Assembly: GCF_040581485.1 (NCBI RefSeq)
Contig: NC_090133.1
Coordinates: 21,142,001 to 21,206,000, forward strand
Direction of reading: 5' to 3'
From: Linepithema humile
Taxonomy: Eukaryota; Arthropoda; Insecta; Hymenoptera; Formicidae
DNA: 64,000 nucleotides
Shown: positions 14,600 through 28,100 of the stretch, piece by piece
How positions within the stretch are numbered: the stretch's first letter is position 1
Layout of the letters: every line of letters begins with the position of its first letter
Translations under genes and position numbers: made by a program
Notes under the pieces: generated by a model
The model's input: only the letters and a program-made list of their open reading frames with translations
What the model was told of the DNA's origin: nothing
Databases searched by the model: none

Positions 14600-14960
14600 T
14601 GTATCCGATCTAAAACTAAAGTTAGATTCCCTCCTTCAGCGAGCACGTCCACCTTGACATGGGTGAGGTACTCCGCCACAAAGTACACGCCAATCCATCA
14701 GCTTTACGTCAAAGCGCACGCACAGTGCCTTTGATGAATTACCAGCTATGGATCGAGTGACGTCTAAAGACCGCCCGGGTCATCAAACACCTGGGGCAAT
14801 AGTCCACAATAGTCTAACATCGATGCGCAAACACAATAAGGACTCGCTCTCAATGAGGGTCCATGTGGACCTGGATTATCTACGAGTTTGATGTATCTCA
14901 GTCCCGAGATGCGATTACTCACACGAGGCACAATAATTCTGACGCCTTGATCACGGTGCA
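14600..14960. mobile_element. Possible LTR-like transposon remnant
   Basis: About 350 bases of even base composition, unlike both the AT-rich background and the CpG islands on either side. On the minus strand it reads like the LTR or end region of a retroelement, but no ORF, terminal repeat or target duplication could be fixed by eye. Kept as a low-confidence candidate. Confidence 0.25.
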
Positions 14961-15199
14961 AATTGAACGTGTTTCTTTTTCTTTTGAAGTGGGATTTACA
15001 ATGATTTATAACTTTTTCACAAAAAGAGAGAAAAGTCGTACTACATTTACATTTAAATAAGTAAATTATTTGAGAAAATCACAAGATATTCAGTGAATTA
15101 ATAAAAACTAAAAAAAAAAACAATCTCTCTGCAATTGAGGAAAATAAATATTGCTTCTTAAAAAAAGTAAGAACGTTAGATTATTACTGTAATTAAGAA

Positions 15200-18100
15200 T
15201 ACGCGCACATATGAAAGACACAGGAATAGCGAGAAACGTAAGTTCGCATTCGCGATAATTTAACGTCGAGAGTATCGATTGCGACGGTAAAAGTTGGTCC
15301 GCGCGCGTGGAAGAGACCAGAGACGTTCTTGTTCTTTTTTAACGATCGGTCGCCGAATCTCTCGCGAACTCCGACTCCGGTGGAAACGATTGGTACGGGC
15401 GTTTTGTTGGAAAGTGACCCTATTACCGCCGCGACTCCCTGATAAATTACAGAACGCGAGCTCGCGACGTCCAAAGATCCAATTCTGAACACGTGGCGCG
15501 TGTAATGGCATCGTACGAAGGACCGTGACGGCTCGCGCGGAAGCCGATATATCTGCCGCACGTCGATACATACATCGCCGCGGGACAATCCGGAGGTCGC
15601 GTTCCGTCGTTGACTGTCGCACCGAGTCGATAGTCGATAGCCTCAGCGAACTATACACCAATATATGAAACACGCTATCGTCCGTGAATGTTAACACACG
15701 TTTACAAATAATGATATAAGACAGATGTGTTACGAATATTAATTCCATTAATACTTATAAATATGAATTCTATTAATGTTATAACATTTTTTCTATTGCA
15801 GGTGGGTTTCGCATTACTTCAGAAGAAGGGAAATGGAAGAAGTGCGCAAGTAATTAAGTGAGTCGTGCGAGAATAATAAATAGTAATTACGTCAAACGAA
15901 AATGGGTAAAAATATCTGTATTAAATATATACTTTTAATTTAGAAATAAAAATTTATAAATTTAATCTTTTTTAAGAAGTCTTGAAAAAAAATTATAAAT
16001 CTTTTTGCTTAATTTTGATCGAAATTATCACTTATAAATGCAGATTTAAAAAAAAGAGGACAGAATAGCAAAGAACCGGCAGATAACTAATGTGTCATTA
16101 CTGTGCGATTGGACTTCGAAGTCAAAGTTTGAAAACGTGAAAATTAGCTGATCTGTCGAAACTGTCATTGTCAGTATTCAATGCGAATGTATGTATAGGC
16201 GCCATCGTTTTTGCGTTTCCTATCAGACGCGCCGATCGGTATGCGAGTCGGCATCAGCCCGAGAACGCGTCGTCGCGCATATGAACTTACAAAGTAGATT
16301 CCCGGCATTATCCTTCTTCGTGTCGAACATCTGCTCACGCACGCTACGCGCATCCCCTGCGCTCCGTAACGTTTTCGCGTCGCGGGACGTGCTAACACGC
16401 TCGGCGGAATTACATCTCGCGATAACACGATCGTCAAGACGTCGCTGCTTCGAAAGGAACTTTCAGCCTGGTGCCTTCTCGACAATTATCCTAAGCGAAT
16501 AAATCAAGAGCGCAATTATACTTTGAATTAATTCATCGTTTCGAGATATCGCGTACCCATTGAAATTTTATCGTGATATTTTATACCCTAGTTAGGCTTA
16601 ATGTTATTTTCACGTGCACAGTATCGCACGAGATAAAGGTGGAAATTCCGATTCTCGCCACGGACATGAACGAATTTGCGTATACGACGCAGCTGCATGC
16701 GACATTACGTTGGCAGCTCGCTGAGGCGGCCGTGTCTCATTCAGTTCGTTATCGCGACGAGAGATCGGTGCTGCAGCTGCGAGAGGCGCGAACGGTTTGT
16801 TCCTACGTCTATTCACGCGCGGAATGCAGTCTGTGTGTCAATACTACACATGGAGACTCACTTCAAATAGCATTACGTCTGTCTTCGTGACAATTTTGAA
16901 TTCGAAATGCCGTCTCGCGCATTAGTAGACACTTTACTGCACACGCAAAGCTACGATAACATACGAATAAAGCTATAACACGATCAATTATCTGTGACGC
17001 TTGTTTTACAAGTTCAGAATATTTCCGAATACTCTGATTTTATTCAATGATTTCTATTCGCTTTTAAGTCGAGCGCGCTCTATCCAGTTTACGTCGAATA
17101 CAATTAACATGCAAATCTATCGACGTACGTTTCGAAACTACATGCCTGCGAAGAGTCGGAATCCATTTCTGGTTATAAATGTACGTTTTATCGAATACGT
17201 TCTTCGGAGTTTTCGGATCGTACGCGAATTCCATAGTACACGTGTTTCGATTCGGTGGACCAGCTACCTCGAAAAATCAAATTTCTCCGCCATTCCCTGT
17301 CCGCACTCGCTCCGCAACAGGTTCCAGTTTATCTCACGCCCGAGCAAGCTTCCGCGTTCGCAATTGTTTTGAAGCAGAGATGTGGAGAACCGGCTTTGAG
17401 AGGCAGCGGCGTCATCGCCGGCGGCACTCGCTAAAGCCGCAAAACGTCAGCAAAAACCGTCCGCTTACTACCCGCGCCCACCCGAATCCGCAACGAGCGG
17501 TTTCACGCCGATAAAAAGCTGGTCTTTGGCCGATTATCGACGTACCTTCTGCGAGGTTGACCCTTTTCTGACCGAACAGCATATCGCGTAGTAGCCCTCG
17601 CGCCGGCTGGCGGCTTTACCTTTTCCGCCAACGAGCCGAATCCGAAAACGTTGACACCGCTCGAGCGTGGGCCCTTTTCAAGGCTAAAAGGCTTTTCGGC
17701 TTTTGTTCGCGACCGAACGTGCGCGTGGTCGTCTACGTGTCGCGATCAACGAACTATACAGAGTGTCGCGGATCTCTCGCTGCTCATCCCTGAATTTTTT
17801 AAGCAAATAAATATTGAAGTGGATAATTTTAATAAAAATATATTATTGTAAACATTAATCTTTAAAAAAATAAGCAAATATTGTCTTTTCTGATCTTATA
17901 AATCGTTGTCTTAGAATTATATACATTCTTAGCTATAAAATATTGCAGATTTAGTAAAAATTTTATAAATGCAAATTACACTTTTTTACTGAATTTCTAT
18001 CAAATATTAACATTGACATTTCCAATATCTTATGTCTCGACTGTCCAGACTGTCTAGAATGTCTAAAATGTCTAATAATTATAATAATTACGTAATTAGA

Positions 18101-19040
18101 GTATAAATAGAGAAACTATACAAAGATTGCGCTTCTAAAATTATTCTCTTTACAAAAATAATAGGAAAGCTACAAAACGGAGAACTAAAATGTCCAATAA
18201 TCGTATTATTAATATAATTCGAATGTAATTGTGTACAAGTGTGTGGACTCAACATATTTGAACATTGAATAATGAAATAAAAATTATAAAGTTCCAATTA
18301 TATATGTAAAATGTTCAAAATATTTAAGATTAAATTTTACTCACTAATTTTATTATGTATGTATGCAAATATTCGAATTTTGTAATCAAATTGCAAATTC
18401 CTATTAGAATATCCAACTGTATCCGAAACTAGGAATAGCTTTATACTCCCAAGCCACACCCAGCACCGTAGATCGAACTCGCACGTTTGATACCAAAGTA
18501 CACAGTATAATTTATCGTCACGATCGCGGGCGCTTCGAGGGGCGCGCGGGGATACGGGGCAAAGTAGGGAAGCGACACGATGAAAAATTGAGGGATGCCC
18601 GAATGAGAAATTGGCAGGTGATTTTCTACATTCGACGCGATAATTCATTTGACTTTCCGGTGGGATCCCCGGTGGGAGCGACCGTCGCGATATCCTCGTT
18701 TGCGAGAGCAGCGCGGCTCCGCGAGCGACGCTTTATTATGGTAATTTCATTCGGGGGTGCCCGACGTTGATATCCTCAATCCGCGTTCGATTCGCATTGA
18801 AATAAGCTCCAATCCGACCCCTCCGGCTGGAGAGGGAAAGAGAAAAAGAGAGAGAGAGAGAGAGATAGAGAAACGGAGGCAAATAGCTGCAGGCAAGAAG
18901 GCAAGGACACACGTCGACATTACGGAACGCAGACTTTCCGGGATCAGCGCGGCGACGACGAGCGTGCAAATCGACATCCTCGTGAAACGCAACCGACTAC
19001 GAAATTTCGCTGAGTTCCATCGGAAAAATCCCGTGTCGTA
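15200..19040. other. Second cluster of CpG-rich islands
   Basis: Islands at about 15200-15650, 16170-16500, 16620-16900, 17040-17790 and 18480-19040, with an AT-rich gap near 17.8-18.5 kb. Open frames here are multi-frame artefacts. A (GA)n tract lies at about 18836-18870. No gene is recognised. Confidence 0.4.
15802..15857 (+). other. Candidate non-coding (5' UTR) exon
   Basis: A strong acceptor (CATTTTTTCTATTGCAG) ends at 15801 and a consensus GTGAGT donor starts at 15858, enclosing 56 bases. The only ATG inside is followed by a stop after six codons (MEEVRK). It could be an untranslated exon of Fas3 or of another transcript; it rests on splice-site strength alone. Confidence 0.3.
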
Positions 19041-20039
19041 ATGATTTATTTTGGAATGCTGTACGTCTAAAAAACAGGCTAAATTATTATGTTTTTTTCT
19101 TTACTAAAGACATTTATTTGAAATAGTATAGAGCTCGCGTAATTTTATACAAAATTAATTATTTATATATTTGAAATAAATTCAATTTATAATTTTAATA
19201 ATATAATATATATATATATACACATATATAACAAGATATTATTTAAGTAAATGTACCGATAAATTAAATTTAATTTGGATAAAGTAAAATAATAACCTAA
19301 ATCATAAATTATATTCCAATATTATCCAACGATGAAAATTAATGATCATGTTCAAAAATATCTTAATATGGCATAATACATGCGCTATATCAAACTGGCT
19401 AATTATATATTTTAGTTGCCGGTAATGGCTGTGTGTAATGCCACTACTACTTCCAATTAAGGGATAATAAATTTATGCCTAAATTTAACATAATTATGTT
19501 ATCGTGCTCTTAGTACGCCTAGAGAACTGTAGTATTTATAACTGCCAAAAATGTATCCGAAGTACCAAGGCAAAGTTACAAGCCGAAAACAATTTATTAC
19601 ATTAATATAATAATATATATTTTGCTCTTTATATTTTTGGCATGTCTCCTACCATAAATGCATTTATCAATATACATCATATCGCAAATTTACTCGCTGA
19701 ATGTGTTACGAAAAGAGATGCATTGTCTAGATCATTAGAATTTGTACAAGAATGCAATTAAATTTAGCTATGCATTTAACGACTCATTTATTGCATATAT
19801 AATATGTTTTCAATATGTTTAAAATTATAATATAATGATGATTCTATAGTCATGTATGACATTATTTGCGATTGATTATTGTTTTCGTTTCGTTAACTAA
19901 ACTAATTTTGTATAATTACTGAAAAAAATAAATGGATTTTCAAAATTTCCACCATTTGTATAAATTCAATAAAGAAATTATTGAAATTAAACGAACGCTT
20001 TGTCCGTAAATGTATTAAGCCAAATCGAAATTTGCCGTA

Positions 20040-20780
20040 TAATAACGAGATTGAATCAATTTAGTCGAATAATAACTTCGAAAGGCGGCGCGAGAAACAT
20101 CTTGGCACAGTTCGGCGGACGAGCCAGATGTAAGATATCAGAAAGCATTCCTCCCTTCTTTCCAACCGCCAGATGCTAATGACGTTTTGGAACAAACAGT
20201 GGGGCGAGCGGATTGTGCGAGAGGGTCGTTAGTAAAAGTGCGATAGCATCAACCACAGTAGCAGAGAGAAACACGTCCGAGAAAATTCCGCTGCAAGCCG
20301 AATATTTTCTGGCCTTATTTGCGCCGTTTAATGGCGAGTGAAGAAGAGATAGTGCCTGAAAACGAGTTAACTCTCGCCCCGCATCATCCTCCACAAAGCT
20401 TTCCCCGATCCGAGATCCCGTTCTCAGCTTAGCGTTTCTCGCGCATTTTATTTATAGCCTATATCGTCATTAGACGATGCGCAAAATCTTTGTTCCTACG
20501 GTTTTATCTCCCGTTGAGTTTAGGAAGAGAAAAGCGGCGCGGCTTCAATTCCCGGGTGTTCAATTTGGCGCGCTTCTCGAGAAATTCTGGCCGCAAATAA
20601 TCAGTCGACTGCGAACCGTCGTATTTACGCGCGCGCGGTGCTCGCCCTTACTTTAACGTGTCTTAACCGCTGAAGAATTGAAATAAACGGCGGCTTCGGT
20701 GTGCTTTATTGAGATTGCGCTGGGAGGTAGCCATTGCCCTGTTGGCGTTGCTTTTGCCGCGATGTCTCGTGGGATATGAT
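20040..20780. other. CpG-rich island
   Basis: GC-rich block with no recognised protein on either strand; flanked by AT-rich DNA. Similar smaller blocks lie at 22040-22530, 27420-27960 and 30840-31120. Confidence 0.35.
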
Positions 20781-22607
20781 TTGTTGCTTAACGCATTGTT
20801 GGGATACCGTCGCGCCATACTTGCTTTCTGTTATTCTGGAATGTTACTCTAATATTCTGGAATATAAGTGGATAGCCTACTAATGCTGAAGTTTTCTTAT
20901 GTACATACATAGCACGTATGACGAAAAATAAAATTTGATATTAAAAATTAACATTACGAAAACGTGTACAAATTCCTGATGGAGTAAAACCTTTTAGGAT
21001 TGTGAAAATTATTTTTAACAAATATTTCCTGTATATTTCTTGGAGATTCAAATCACGAATTTGCTTTACAACCACAATATTTCTCTTATCCTAAATAGTG
21101 ATTCACCGAAGTTAATTTAAAATTATAACAGAAACGTAGCGGCTTACTCTCGCGGCTCGATGGGTTTTATCGCGATTCAAACGCCGAAATTGCCGCTTCG
21201 CACGCAATTAATCGAGAACCCCACCCGCCCATCCCTTGAATCCCACCCACACACGATAAGCGCGTTAATTACTCGAAACATACGGCTGCGATTCGATAAA
21301 ACTGTTCCCAAGTCGGATTCCGTTTCAATTGCGGCGTTACGTGCCACCGAAATCGAAATGCATCTGCTTTAAATGAATATCGTGTGCTACACTGACCGCG
21401 CTTTTCATCGTTACCTCGACTTCGTGGCTAATACGCTGCGACAATAATTCAATTTGTGTTATTCATGCAGACATCTGCAAATGTCCATTATTCATTCTCC
21501 GGTAAAACATTTATAGACTTATTAATATTTAAATTAATTTAAAATTTAAAATTTTTGTATGTGTGTATTCTTTATCAGAATGACGATATCTACGTTACCG
21601 TATTTGCTTCCGGCTATCGATTTCAACCTGCAGATATTCTGGAAAGGTTGAATAAATGCTGTTAAAATCTGCGGTTATCAGTTTCTTATATTTAATGCAC
21701 GGTTCGGTGTCGTTTCGCTGATTTTATGAATATCAAAAATTTATCCATTCGTTGCACGGAAGCTCCACATCGCCATGCATCTCATATCACAGACAAAATT
21801 ATAATTAAAGATTCGAATTGTGGAAATATCGAACTCGCCAGAAATTTGTTAAAAACTTTTTTGTTAAAACTTTTTTAATTCGGATAAAAAATTTAAAACC
21901 CCAGATATAAATAATGTAAAACAAAAATGTATATCTCTAGGTATATTTCTAACTTTCGAGAGACGTCAGAGCAATGCAAGTTTTAATTATTCCGGGCAGT
22001 CTGTTCGGGTTGATCTCTTCGTTGCCGTTTCAGACTGCATCTGGCGGTGCGATGATAACATTCACCCTATAGCACTCTTCGTACCACCGTCTTGTTCAAA
22101 GAACGTAGTCGAGATAGGGGATGCAGAGCGGAGAGGACGATGGGAAACGGAGAAGAAAAAAAATGGCAGGCCGGAGAAGGAACACGGACGAGTCGGGATA
22201 GGACTTGTAGGGCGAAGGGGATGAGCAAGGGGGAAAAGAAAAAGCCGCCTTCATTAGGAGAGACCAGACTACGAAGACACAGTGCGCCGTGTTTAAATGA
22301 GATCCGCAGCCGGCAGTAATGGCGTGCGTCGAGATTTTTCAGATCTCGTTCTTTTCGCAGCAATGACGATTGGCGTTGATCCGTTTTTGTTTGTTCGTTC
22401 TTTTATACCTTATTTTTCCCTCGCATATCGCCTCGACATCCGTCCAATATCGGCAACTCTCATGAATTTGCGAGTAAACGATGGAACGTCAACAGATCGC
22501 GCGCGCGCGACCGCGAAATAAATCCTATCAATCTCTCCAATGTACGTGCAGAATCAATAAAAGAGACAGAGGGAAAAGCGTTTATTGCTGTTTTAGAAGC
22601 CTATTAA

Positions 22608-22665
22608 TGACAGACACAAAGAATGATACTGTATTGACGGACACAAAGAATGGCACTATATTGAT
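22608..22665. repeat. Short two-copy repeat
   Basis: GACACAAAGAATGATACTGT is followed at once by the related GACACAAAGAATGGCACTAT, a two-copy tandem unit of about 28 bases. Confidence 0.7.
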
Positions 22666-25170
22666 ACTATATTATTTTCGAAGGTATAATGAAAAATATT
22701 CACATAGTATTTTTATAATCTATAAATAATTTTCACATAATAGTTTTAAATAAGTTTAATGAATGTGATATTTTAAAAGATTGAATTTTAAAAGATTAAA
22801 AAATTGAATAATTTATCTGATTTTTTTAAACAAAATTAAGTAACATTTCAAACACATTTCTCTTAACATAATTGTATGTGAATCAAGTGATTGCAGCTGA
22901 ATGTGCACAGGCAAAGATATGAAATAAAACTTACACAAAAGAAAATACACAAGGAAGTACACGCAGTTAAAGAGTTATTGTCACGTAGACTTCTCTTCTT
23001 TTTGCGATAAATACACATTGTTTCAATTCTTCGCATTTTACTTGTGCCGTTATCGCGAGCTTTCGCTTCTAGCTACGAAAACCACATTCGGAGCAAATTT
23101 ACATTGCGTGCTCTCGGGACGAGTGGAATGAACCAATGTGAACGAAATCCTCGGCAAAAGCTAGGATGCGACCGACCATACGCTAATACCTTGTGATCCC
23201 TTTGACACCGCCCAATCGAAATGAAACTCTCTCCGTTTTATTAAATTCAGGAAGAAATTCCCGTAAGAGAATGCTGGGAGACAGATCGATCACTGAAATT
23301 TGCTTAATTTTGTACCACGGATATAACGCCATTGAACAGATAAATAATGTTAAAAGCGATTATCGCCTACGTTTAAATATATATTGTAAAAATTTTGCAA
23401 AATTGAAGTTTTGGAAAACTGAAATTATTATGCGCACTGGCCAACGTTATCAACGGAACACAATGATAATATATATATACGTTACCATTATATACATATT
23501 AATTACATACATAAAAGATAGTATATAATTATACTATTTTATCTTTGACATATTCTCCACATTATCCTGGTCGATAATGTTCTATGTTTCTATAATTCTT
23601 GTTCTGTAATGTTCTATAATGACGTTCTTCAACGAGAGACGCGGTGATTAAAGAGCCGACATACTTTTATCACTATTTTCACTGGGATAGAATTCCGGTG
23701 ATATATCGATAAAAAATAAAAAAGCCAGGAAGGGTGCGGTCTCTTCGTTAATTTCATGGACGTTGCTCGGCACACATGCATTCGGGGTGCAGCGCGATGC
23801 GGATTTTCGTGGATATTTTCGAGGGTGCTCGGTGATTCGTTTTACGCGTCCGCGTTTCACAGAGCGGAGTCACTAATTAGTGTTACATTCCCATGTGGAA
23901 GGTCAGCCTGCTAGCAATTCGTGTTCTCATCGTTACAAACTACGGAACGAATATATATACATATGCGTCATTATATATACGTCATACCTCTGCCTATTTG
24001 TGCAGATATGGTCTTGGCTCGCAAGAAAATAAACTACATAAAAAAATCGACAGAAATACATTTTGTAAGATTAAATTTTAAAGTTAAAATTTTGTTAAAA
24101 AAAATTTTTAAACAATTTTTCAATTTTTTTTCTATATATTTTATTCCGTTAATACATTAAAATTAATTAAACGGATTTTTTTATTCTTAATGTGTGAAAT
24201 ATATACCGGTACTATAATTAAAATTCCGCTAATTTTTAATGAGTTAAAAAAATATATTACATTTCATTATTAAATGATTTTTTTGATCTCTCAGTTATTG
24301 TAACAGGAGACTCTTTCTTGTAAGCGAGGTATTAAAAAGATAAAAAATGTTATAACTTTCTGCCTTAAAAAAATCCCAGAATTAATTCTACAGAGAATAC
24401 ACATTCCTACCAATCCCTTTTAATTCGCCTATTTTCCATTCATGCCAGGTACTCGAACAGCTTGAAATTCAAATCGTGCCCAAGTATATTCTCATCGACA
24501 ATGTAAAACTCTTTTCGCTAATCCGATCGTCAATTTTGCCCGTTTGCATCGCAAAGAATACTGATTCAACCTCGTTAATCTGCAAATATTCATGTGTCGC
24601 GGTTCTATATAACTTCAAGAATGTATCGCTGACAACACTTCAATAATATGTTCAATGCAATATTATTTATAGTATATTTGTAAAATCGAAAAACAAAAAA
24701 TTGCAAGTATTAAAGAAACACTGTCGTTCAGATTTTTATGAACAGTATTTCAGTGCAATTTATTTCTGTAAATATTTACTTAGTTTACAAAGATATGTAA
24801 AAAAAATATTACAATAATTGTTATATATATAGAAAGAAAGAGAGAGAGAGAAAAAGAGGATGTAGCTTATATTATGATAGTTCTAAAAATAAAAACACAA
24901 TAGTAACGAGGAAAAGTTTTGAGGTGGAGCAAAAATAAAATATATATAATTTGATGATATAAGAGAAGAGGGGATAATAATGGAGTTTAACTTCCGTCCT
25001 ATTTCCTTGAAAGTAAATACGCTTCTCCTGCGCTTGATACTTATTGTACCGAGACAATACCGGGAATGTTACTTCAAAATTGTATCTTCGGAAGATTGCA
25101 AAAGGCAGAATAGCGCCTGCCGTTAACAAGAAGAGGACGAGAGAAAACAAAACAAGTAGGGAGACATTGG

Positions 25171-25195
25171 TAATCCGCGGTATTACCGCGGATTA
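25171..25195. repeat. Perfect 25-base palindrome
   Basis: Twelve bases TAATCCGCGGTA, one central T, then the exact reverse complement. It contains two SacII-type CCGCGG cores and TAATCC, a Bicoid/Otx-type homeodomain site, on both strands. Confidence 0.9.
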
Positions 25196-28100
25196 GCCGG
25201 CTGAATGTGGAACGGCATTGTTTCTTGTCTGACTAATAAGTCGGTTCCCACCGGCCTTACCTCGAATTTCTGACGAAACTTCAACTGCAGAATGTATTTC
25301 TTTGTTGAGTTCGTTAGAAATGCGACAACTCGATTTACGCGAATAAAGATTTCTGCAATATCGTCGGAAACACATAGCTCATCGAATATTGGTTTTTCCA
25401 GACACTTCTCAAATATTCCTTTCATTATTACGGCTGTTATTCAATTTATATTTAAAATTCCAAATTTTGTAGTAATTCTAAATCATTTTTGTTACACATT
25501 TCTTATTTTAATCACATAATATTTGTCGTTAATGTATAAAATGTTTTTTCAAATTTTTCGCAGGATGTTAAATCCTAGAAGACTTTCCTTCAAGATCTTT
25601 AATAATATTTTATTCGCACACAAGCATCTTTAAAATGACGTTGGCAGCGCGACAACGATGGGCCAACTGCGGTTCGTATGCTGTGGTTTCACGATGCAGC
25701 GAGAGGAAGTAATCCCGGCCGGCACTTCTCATATTAGACGCAGCTATTCCCTAACATTACTAATTCCACTCGGTGCTACGAAATATGCTCGACCACCGAG
25801 ATACGCTTATGCTCGCGGCTGCTTACACACGAATGGACTGGGGAGAGCAACTCGAGTTTTGCCTAGATCAAAATTCCAGAGGTTAAAATTCGAGCTAGAT
25901 GTCACAGATTGAGACCGCAGTGTACAATAATTCTGTGGAATTATGCAATAATATAGTAATGTGGACATGCTGGATCATCAACTGAGCCGACAATCCAACG
26001 AAATAACCAAAACGCTTTAAGAACTTGAAATTCTCTTGCAATGCGGCTGTTCTGAATCTTTTGTGACAATATGTTCAGTGTTATATAATTGATTCGTGCA
26101 AAAAAAAAAAGGAAAATTTTTAAATCCTCTCATACATCATTATAAATGTGGACATTAAATGGTTTACTGATCGAATAACTTCTGAAAGAAGAGAAGTATA
26201 TCATCGTGTATCACAGTTGCGTCAATTTTATGATACTTCACATCGCTCGTCAATTTTTTCGGAAGCCACTGTTCGACCGAAGTTAACTTGATATCCGTTG
26301 CGGCCGCCATGACCCAACAAAACTGCTATATTTTCGCAAACTTGTTTTTACATTGTTGGATTGCATTCATCAGATCCCATAGTTCAACAACGATTGAATA
26401 ATACTTGAAGGTGATTGATACGCAGCGATATCTTACAACGATGAGCGACGAAATATATATCGCTTTCAATTTAAATATTACAAATTTTTGCGATCATCTA
26501 GCGAAGTGACTTGTTTTGTATGACAGTTTAGAACTACAAAAAATTTTAAATTTTGCATATGTTTCGTTATAATCAAAATTAATTATGTTCCACGAGTTTC
26601 GCAGCGTCGCGATGTACACGCGCTAATTAGTCATTAATGAGCAGTACCGTGTATCACGATTAATCATGGAAATCAATATGACGATGCACCCGCGAGTATG
26701 CAATTACGCAGTAGGTAGAATTTTGACCAGCGGCAGTCAGCAAATATTTGCAATTATATGGCAAATCCGTTTAGGCGGTTTATTGATCAGATAAAAGTTA
26801 TAAATTCAAGACAGACTAACTGGCCTGTTATGTCAACGAGGTGAAGCGGCCAGCGAGAAAAAGCTCGCGTGAACCAACGTGCTCTTTCATAACATCGCGC
26901 ACTTTCAATTTGATTTATCGTTCGTATGCGTGACACGATTGAACAGTCGGATAAGATTCCGAAATATACAATAAAGAAAGGAAAAGTCTGTATGTACTTT
27001 GGCAATCCGATGCGCGATTGTAATTTTGTCGTGGCCTTTTTAACAAGAAAAATGTGTCACACATATTCCTGCCGTAGAGTAATTTAAGTCTCGTTACGGA
27101 GATCGTCATCGCAGGAATTAAAACGCGAAGTATGTAATCACAAACGTGAGAGTTCAAAAAATTACATCACACTTTTTCACAGAATTTAATTCATAAACTT
27201 CTTGAAGCGAATAGTTGAAGATAGACACTTCTAAAAGTTTCAATAATAAGAAAGAACAAATAATTGTATTTAAAAAATCATACTTTTAATATTTCCTATT
27301 TCATATATAATTCCATAGTAAATTTATAAATTGCAAAGTAAATAAAAAAAAAGTTACTGAGTAAAGGGATTATTTCTTTACTCGATTTTATAGATAAACT
27401 GTAGAGAACAGCAAATTCAAACGGAGTAAGATTACAAGTGAGGTCGTAAATTGGAGTTTCATCCGCTTTGCGGCAGAACTGATCCTGTTCCTTTCACGTC
27501 TTGCGACCGAGCCGAATGAGCACTGCGCTTTCAAAGTGAATCACGCGGAAGTTCCTTCTCAAAGCGAGAAAAAGTTGATACGAAAAGCTTGACGCGCGTC
27601 CACGACACTATTTCCGGTGCGTCGCGCGCCGACTTCCGCGCTTCGAGACAACCGTTTCCTGCGAGTTCCAGTCGGACGCCAATTTCGGCCCAACAGCCGT
27701 AAATCCTCGCCGAGATTAAGGGCGGTTTACACTGCAGTAAATCAACTCGTCGCTGCTTCTTTCTCTCATCTTCTTCGCCCTCTCGCTTTGCTCCTCACCT
27801 TCTCCGGCGAGGAACTCTCAGGGCGGAGGAGTCACAGGAAGGATGCGTTTGCCACACCGATACTGGCCGGGCGCCTCCTTCCCCTCCTCCTCTCGACAAC
27901 GCGTAAATCGGTTTTACTCGGTCGATGATGACGCTGGAATCCAGTTACGCAAACTGGATTTTGTATTAAATAACTGTCGCTAGATGTCCATTGCAGGACT
28001 TTCGGGAATTTCTAGTTAACGCAGTGTCGAGAAATGAGCAATGATAAAGCGTCTCGAAAAAGCGGTGGTCGAAATTTGATAATATTCATTTATAATTATA

